From NCBI GenBank assembly GCA_937952875.1, contig CALFDI010000042.1, positions 1-10,087 of the forward strand: 10,087 bases of DNA, in the 5' to 3' direction. Below, piece by piece: positions 6,420-10,087 of this stretch (position 1 is the first letter of the stretch; each line of letters opens with the position of its first letter). A program made the translations under genes and the position numbers. The notes beneath the pieces were generated by a model, which saw only the letters and a program-made list of their open reading frames with translations, did not search any database and was not told where the DNA came from. The stretch comes from an uncultured Verrucomicrobiales bacterium. Lineage in GTDB: Bacteria > Verrucomicrobiota > Verrucomicrobiia > Verrucomicrobiales > Akkermansiaceae.

Positions 6420-7856
6420 TTATTTGAGGAGGTTAAGAAGGAGGTTCGGGCAGAGGCCAACGGCGATGAGGGCGACGGCGAGGACAATGGCTGGTATGCG
6501 AACACAGAAGTGAGCTTCTGTCGCATCTTCAGTGGCAGGGACGAGTGGGCCTTGGAACGTTTTCCTAAAGGCGCGTAGCATATAGACGGCAGAAATGACG
6601 ACTCCCCAGAGGGCGAGAATGGTGCCGATCTGAACGATGCCGAAGCCTTCAGCTGGGACGTAGTCTCTAAAGCCAGCGAGGAAGACCATGACTTCGCCTG
6701 AGAAGTTAGCGAGCCCTGGAAGGCCAATGGACGCCATGGCTGCGAGTCCAAAGAGAAAGGCGAGAGCTGGTGCTTTCTTCGCGAGTCCACCGAGTTCTGA
6801 GATCTCGAGAGTGCCTGTCTTACGCTCGATCGTATCTGCGAGACCGAAGAGCATCGCAATGGAGATACCGTGAGCAAACATGAGAACGACGGCTGCGGGA
6901 ACGGCGATGTCATTTCCAGGAACAGCTGAGATCGCGGCGATCGCGAGGAAGATGTAGCCCATGTGCATGACAGATGAGTTGCCAAGCATGAGATCGAGAC
7001 GCTTCTGGTTCACCGTCACATATCCGACCCAGAGAATATTACCGAGTAAGAGGATGACGAGTATATCAGTCCAGGCTGCCATACCCTCTGGGAGGAAAGG
7101 AACGGCGACACGAAGTAGACCGTAGAGTCCGAACTTTTTCAACACGCCAGCATGTAGCATAGCTGTAGGTGCTGGTGCCGAGGCGTAAGCTGGAGCAGCC
7201 CATGAATGGAAGGGGAAGAGTGAGATGAGTGTGCCGAATCCGACGATGAGAAGAGCAGCGATGCCTTTTTGCGTAGCTGGGGCGATTGATGCTGCATTTG
7301 CCGCGATGTCTGAGAAGGCGAACGATCCGCCTGTCGCGCTGACGAGCCAGAGGAGGCCGGCGAGGAGGATCATAGATCCAACGGCGAGGAAGATAGTGAC
7401 TCTCCACGCGATGGCCTTCCGATCACCGCGGCCGAGCATGCCGATCATGAGAAAGGTCGGGATCAGAGCGAGCTCGTGGAAGGCGTAGAAAAAGAAGACG
7501 TCTTGAGAGAGGAATGCTCCGATGGCGCCTCCTGCGATGAAGAGACTAGAGGAGTAGTAGAGCTTTTCATGTCCCTCTGGAGACTTCCCTGTGAAGACGG
7601 CTGCGAAGAGGACGATCACACTGAGGAGCACCATGATCGTGCTCATGCCATCTACACCGAGAGTGAGATGGATCCCAAGTGCTGGGAGCATAGATGCAGT
7701 AAAATTCCAGCAATCACAGGTGTGGGTGAAGGCCATGTAGAGGCCGATCACGAGTGAGGCAGCGGCACTGATGACAGCGGTGAGACGCGCTGGTGAGCCG
7801 ACAATGATCGCGATAGCGGCGATGATGGGGATGAGAAGTAAGACGAGGGAGCCCAT
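6420..7856 (-). CDS. nuoM: NADH-quinone oxidoreductase subunit M, variant form
   Basis: A 478-residue antiporter-like subunit of the complex I membrane arm, with about 14 hydrophobic segments. Family marks include GVDGMS (67-72), Glu128 in FHELALIP (the TM5 Glu), FPFHSW (214-219), AGVLKKFGLYGLLR (236-249, with the TM8 Lys at 240/241), SSVMHMG (294-300) and Glu388 in NFSGE (the TM12 Glu typical of NuoM). Two departures stand out. Gap-free alignment with the usual VK.P..P.H.WLPDAH puts Leu210 where the TM7 Lys is expected. The following loop reads AAPAY instead of LPDAH. A Cys pair (TCDCW, 46-50) sits in the first extramembrane loop. Gene order between nuoL and nuoN makes the assignment secure; the residue changes raise the question of how this module moves protons. 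The 36-base gap to nuoL has no Shine-Dalgarno sequence. Confidence 0.93.
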   Translation of the reverse strand: MGSLVLLLIPIIAAIAIIVGSPARLTAVISAAASLVIGLYMAFTHTCDCWNFTASMLPALGIHLTLGVDGMSTIMVLLSVIVLFAAVFTGKSPEGHEKLYYSSSLFIAGGAIGAFLSQDVFFFYAFHELALIPTFLMIGMLGRGDRKAIAWRVTIFLAVGSMILLAGLLWLVSATGGSFAFSDIAANAASIAPATQKGIAALLIVGFGTLISLFPFHSWAAPAYASAPAPTAMLHAGVLKKFGLYGLLRVAVPFLPEGMAAWTDILVILLLGNILWVGYVTVNQKRLDLMLGNSSVMHMGYIFLAIAAISAVPGNDIAVPAAVVLMFAHGISIAMLFGLADTIERKTGTLEISELGGLAKKAPALAFLFGLAAMASIGLPGLANFSGEVMVFLAGFRDYVPAEGFGIVQIGTILALWGVVISAVYMLRAFRKTFQGPLVPATEDATEAHFCVRIPAIVLAVALIAVGLCPNLLLNLLK

Positions 7857-7892
7857 GGTATGAGAAATACGGTCGGATAAGTTCGTTAAGAC

Positions 7893-9734
7893 CTATTTAG
7901 AAAGAAAGACTGTGACGTAGATGACGAGGAGAACGCCTAGCCCGAGGACGAAGGAATACCCCTGAAGGTTGCCAGACTGAATGCGGCGGAAGAGATTACC
8001 CACACCTCCGGCAGTGCGGCTGATGCCTCCGACGATGAGGCCACCGATGAGGAATTCATCGAGGAAATGGATGAGGTTTGCAAAGATGCCCTGAATCTTA
8101 TCAACGAGAATGTTATCGTAGATTTTATCGATGTAGAAGCGCTCGCGGAAGAGGCCGATATTGAATGGCTCTTTATCCTTTCCATTGTAGAGGACGTAGC
8201 CGAGCGCGACACCGGCGATGAGTGATCCGATCGAGGTGATGAGGACGAGCGTGTGCCCGACGCGACTGCTCATGTCTTCTGGACGTGGGTCCATGGCGCT
8301 AAAGGCTTCGACGATTGGCTTAAATCCAGCAATGACAGCCATGACGGCGAGCAAGAGAAGTGGCACAAACATGAGAGGCCCGACTTCCTTGGCATGGTCA
8401 GCATTGTCCGAACGAGTCTTTCCGAAAAATGTGACGACGCACGCACGAGTCATATAGAAAGCTGTGAGCAGCGCGACAAAGCCTGCGATGCAGAAAAGTG
8501 GAGTGATCCCACCTTCTGGCGTAAGCGCTGAGTAGAGGATTTCTTCTTTCGAATAGAATCCTGCAGTCAAGAATGGCACAGCGATGAGAGCTGCGGTTCC
8601 CGCAAAGAAGGTGCCTGATGTGAGAGGCATTTTCTTCAGAAGGCCACCCATTTTCCAGATATTCTGCTCATGGTGGCAGGCGTAGATGATGCAGGCAGAT
8701 CCGAGGAAAAGAAGCGCCTTGAACCACGCGTGTGTGAAGAGGTGGAACATGCCCGCCTCAGGATTCAGAAGGCCAACGGCCATGACCATGTAACCGAGCT
8801 GCGAGAGCGTCGAGTAGGCGAGGATCTTTTTGATATCGCTCTGCTGCGTCGCCATGAGGGCTGCGACGAGTGAGGTGATTCCTCCGATGTAGGCGATCGT
8901 GGTCGCCGAAAATGCTGGGATGACATCGGCGATGGCAGCGCCTTCTGGTGTGATAGAGAAGAAAAAGCGGGTCATCATGAAGACGCCGGCGGCGACCATG
9001 GTGGCAGCGTGGATGAGAGCAGAGACAGGAGTCGGGCCTTCCATCGCATCTGGGAGCCAGACGTGAAGAGGAAGTTGAGCTGATTTACCCATGGCACCTG
9101 CGAAGACACAAAGCACAGCGGCACCGAGCACACCGACGGTGACAGTGCCTGGAGTGATGGACATTTCAGAAAAGGCGAAGGTCCCAGTGATGCCCCAGAT
9201 CATGAGAATCCCGATCATGAAGCCAAAGTCTCCGACGCGGTTCGTCAAAAAGGCCTTCTTCGCAGCATCTGCAGCGGAATCTTTATGATACCAATGACCG
9301 ATGAGGAGGAATGAGCTGAGGCCAACAAGCTCCCAGAACATGAACATCATGAGGAAATTGTCCGCGAGGACGATCCCGGTCATGGAGAACATGAAGAGTG
9401 ACAGGCAGCCAAAGTAGCGTGCCTTGGCCTCGTCATCTTTCATGTAGGCGAGGGAGAAGACGTGCACGAGCGTGCCGATGCCGGCGACGACGATCATCAT
9501 GCCCTGCGAGAGCTTATCCCAGAGAATGCCGATGTTGATGGAGCTATCACCGAGAGAGGCCCATTCGTAAGACAGCGCTTGGTCTTTGCCCTGCATGATG
9601 AGGGTGATAGCCAGCGTGATGCCGACAGCTGCAGTCGAGACCATCGCTGAGACCATCGCATTACGCTTTAGTCCGAGGTGGATAATGGTCGCACTCGCGA
9701 GAGGAATGAGAAGTAAAAGCCAGGGGAGTTCCAT
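7893..9734 (-). CDS. nuoL: NADH-quinone oxidoreductase subunit L
   Basis: A 613-residue distal antiporter-like subunit of complex I, the same length as well-known NuoL proteins. It has about 16 hydrophobic segments and ends with the long lateral-helix region (RERFYIDKIYDNILVDKIQG, about 530-549) and a final membrane anchor. The proton-path residues are all kept: Glu135 in FWELVGLSSF (TM5), Asp169 in NRVGDFGF, Lys217 in MGKSAQLPLHVWLPDAMEGP (TM7), Lys339 in HAWFKALLFL, and Lys396 in GFYSKEEIL (TM12). It lies 36 bases after nuoK and 36 bases before nuoM. The ATG is preceded by a pyrimidine tract (CCCCCC then TTTTTTT) and no Shine-Dalgarno sequence. MrpA-type antiporters share the fold, but length, C-terminal region and neighbours identify NuoL. 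Confidence 0.97.
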   Translation of the reverse strand: MELPWLLLLIPLASATIIHLGLKRNAMVSAMVSTAAVGITLAITLIMQGKDQALSYEWASLGDSSINIGILWDKLSQGMMIVVAGIGTLVHVFSLAYMKDDEAKARYFGCLSLFMFSMTGIVLADNFLMMFMFWELVGLSSFLLIGHWYHKDSAADAAKKAFLTNRVGDFGFMIGILMIWGITGTFAFSEMSITPGTVTVGVLGAAVLCVFAGAMGKSAQLPLHVWLPDAMEGPTPVSALIHAATMVAAGVFMMTRFFFSITPEGAAIADVIPAFSATTIAYIGGITSLVAALMATQQSDIKKILAYSTLSQLGYMVMAVGLLNPEAGMFHLFTHAWFKALLFLGSACIIYACHHEQNIWKMGGLLKKMPLTSGTFFAGTAALIAVPFLTAGFYSKEEILYSALTPEGGITPLFCIAGFVALLTAFYMTRACVVTFFGKTRSDNADHAKEVGPLMFVPLLLLAVMAVIAGFKPIVEAFSAMDPRPEDMSSRVGHTLVLITSIGSLIAGVALGYVLYNGKDKEPFNIGLFRERFYIDKIYDNILVDKIQGIFANLIHFLDEFLIGGLIVGGISRTAGGVGNLFRRIQSGNLQGYSFVLGLGVLLVIYVTVFLSK

Positions 9735-9770
9735 TGTGAAAAAAAGGGGGGAAGGAAGACGCTATAATGG
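9735..9770 (-). other. nuoK to nuoL spacer with C6/T7 tract
   Basis: Read on the minus strand, this 36-base gap ends in TTCCTTCCCCCC, then TTTTTTT, then CACA before the nuoL ATG. It contains no purine-rich ribosome binding site. The mononucleotide runs are possible slippage sites, though outside the coding frames. No hairpin is seen. Confidence 0.45.
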
Positions 9771-10087
9771 TTAGCCTTTGAGAGAGTGGAGGTCGTCGAC
9801 ATTGATCGTCTGACGCGCGCGGTAGAGAGCAACGATGATGGCGAGGCCGACTGCGACTTCAGCCGCAGCGACTGTGATAACGAGGAAGACCATAACTTGG
9901 CCATCAAAGTCTGGGAGGCCAGTATCGCCGACGCGGAAGCGGGAAAAGGCGACGAGTGTTAAGTTAGCCGCAGCGAGCATGAGCTCGAGACACATGAAGA
10001 TGACGATGATATTGCGGCGCGCAATGACTCCGCCCAGGCCGATGGCAAAGAGCAGGCCTGAAACGAAGAGATAGTGATGAAGTGTGG
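9771..10087 (-). CDS. nuoK: NADH-quinone oxidoreductase subunit K, 5' end outside window
   Basis: 104 residues are visible and the frame stays open to the window's right edge, so the start codon lies beyond it. The visible N-terminus [19 protein letters not shown] matches the usual beginning of NuoK, so only about two or three residues are missing. The internal ATG at 9995 (MCLEL) lies in the middle of the first conserved motif and is not the real start. NuoK has three membrane helices; the two buried glutamates of the proton path are present, Glu34 of the visible part in CLELML and Glu76 in AAAEVAVG. The conserved [14 protein letters not shown] and [20 protein letters not shown] blocks make the call secure. 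nuoJ would be expected just upstream, out of view. Confidence 0.96.
   Translation of the reverse strand, partial: TLHHYLFVSGLLFAIGLGGVIARRNIIVIFMCLELMLAAANLTLVAFSRFRVGDTGLPDFDGQVMVFLVITVAAAEVAVGLAIIVALYRARQTINVDDLHSLKG

Noticed and set aside
6332..6985. A 217-codon open frame on the minus strand overlapping the 3' part of nuoM
   Set aside because: It is out of frame within nuoM, very rich in Ser, Leu and Pro, and has no recognisable domain; the nuoM frame explains the sequence.
4826..9734. Possibility that the three large membrane proteins are Mrp-type Na+/H+ antiporter or formate hydrogenlyase subunits
   Set aside because: NuoK lies directly upstream, the order is K-L-M-N, and NuoL and NuoN carry standard complex I motifs and lengths; no MrpB, E, F, G or hydrogenase genes are seen.
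1..10087. A new defence, mobile or CRISPR-type system
   Set aside because: No direct repeat array, transposase, integrase, nuclease, toxin-antitoxin pair, tRNA or attachment site was found; the genes are respiratory, membrane and exported-enzyme genes.

Overview
The window reads as a chromosomal segment of a Gram-negative bacterium of roughly 50% GC, most likely from the PVC group (Verrucomicrobiota or a relative). The evidence is a secreted protein with an SHD1-type domain, a lipoprotein with a lipobox, a large secreted GH95-like glycoside hydrolase, and a complex I operon in the order K-L-M-N. The phylum is an inference from gene content, not from a marker gene.

Right-hand half (about 4826-10087, all on the minus strand): the distal end of a complex I (NADH:quinone oxidoreductase) operon. 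It holds nuoK (5' end cut by the window edge), nuoL, nuoM and nuoN. These are membrane-arm subunits that couple quinone reduction to proton translocation. NuoK, NuoL and NuoN keep their charged proton-path residues. NuoM keeps its TM5 Glu but has Leu where the TM7 Lys is expected, with an altered loop after it. The operon promoter and nuoJ lie outside the window. A small hairpin follows the nuoN stop.

Middle (about 1280-4735, minus strand): two exported proteins with similar signal peptides. First in transcription order is a GH95-like alpha-L-fucosidase-family enzyme in which one of the two catalytic-site Asn residues appears to be Asp. Downstream, past a hairpin plus T-tract, is a secreted SHD1-domain protein carrying an HEWMH (HExxH) metallopeptidase-like motif.

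Left end (about 1-1270): a minus-strand Bax inhibitor-1 (BI-1/YccA) family membrane protein ending at a strong symmetrical terminator at the window edge, and a divergent plus-strand lipoprotein of unknown function. The lipoprotein gene converges on the metallopeptidase-like gene with only 9 bases between stop codons.

Six of the seven visible starts lack a purine-rich Shine-Dalgarno sequence, and several have pyrimidine-rich leaders. I found no tRNA, rRNA, CRISPR array, insertion sequence or phage gene, and nothing that amounts to a new multi-gene defence or mobile system. The most interesting signals are residue-level departures in otherwise recognisable families.
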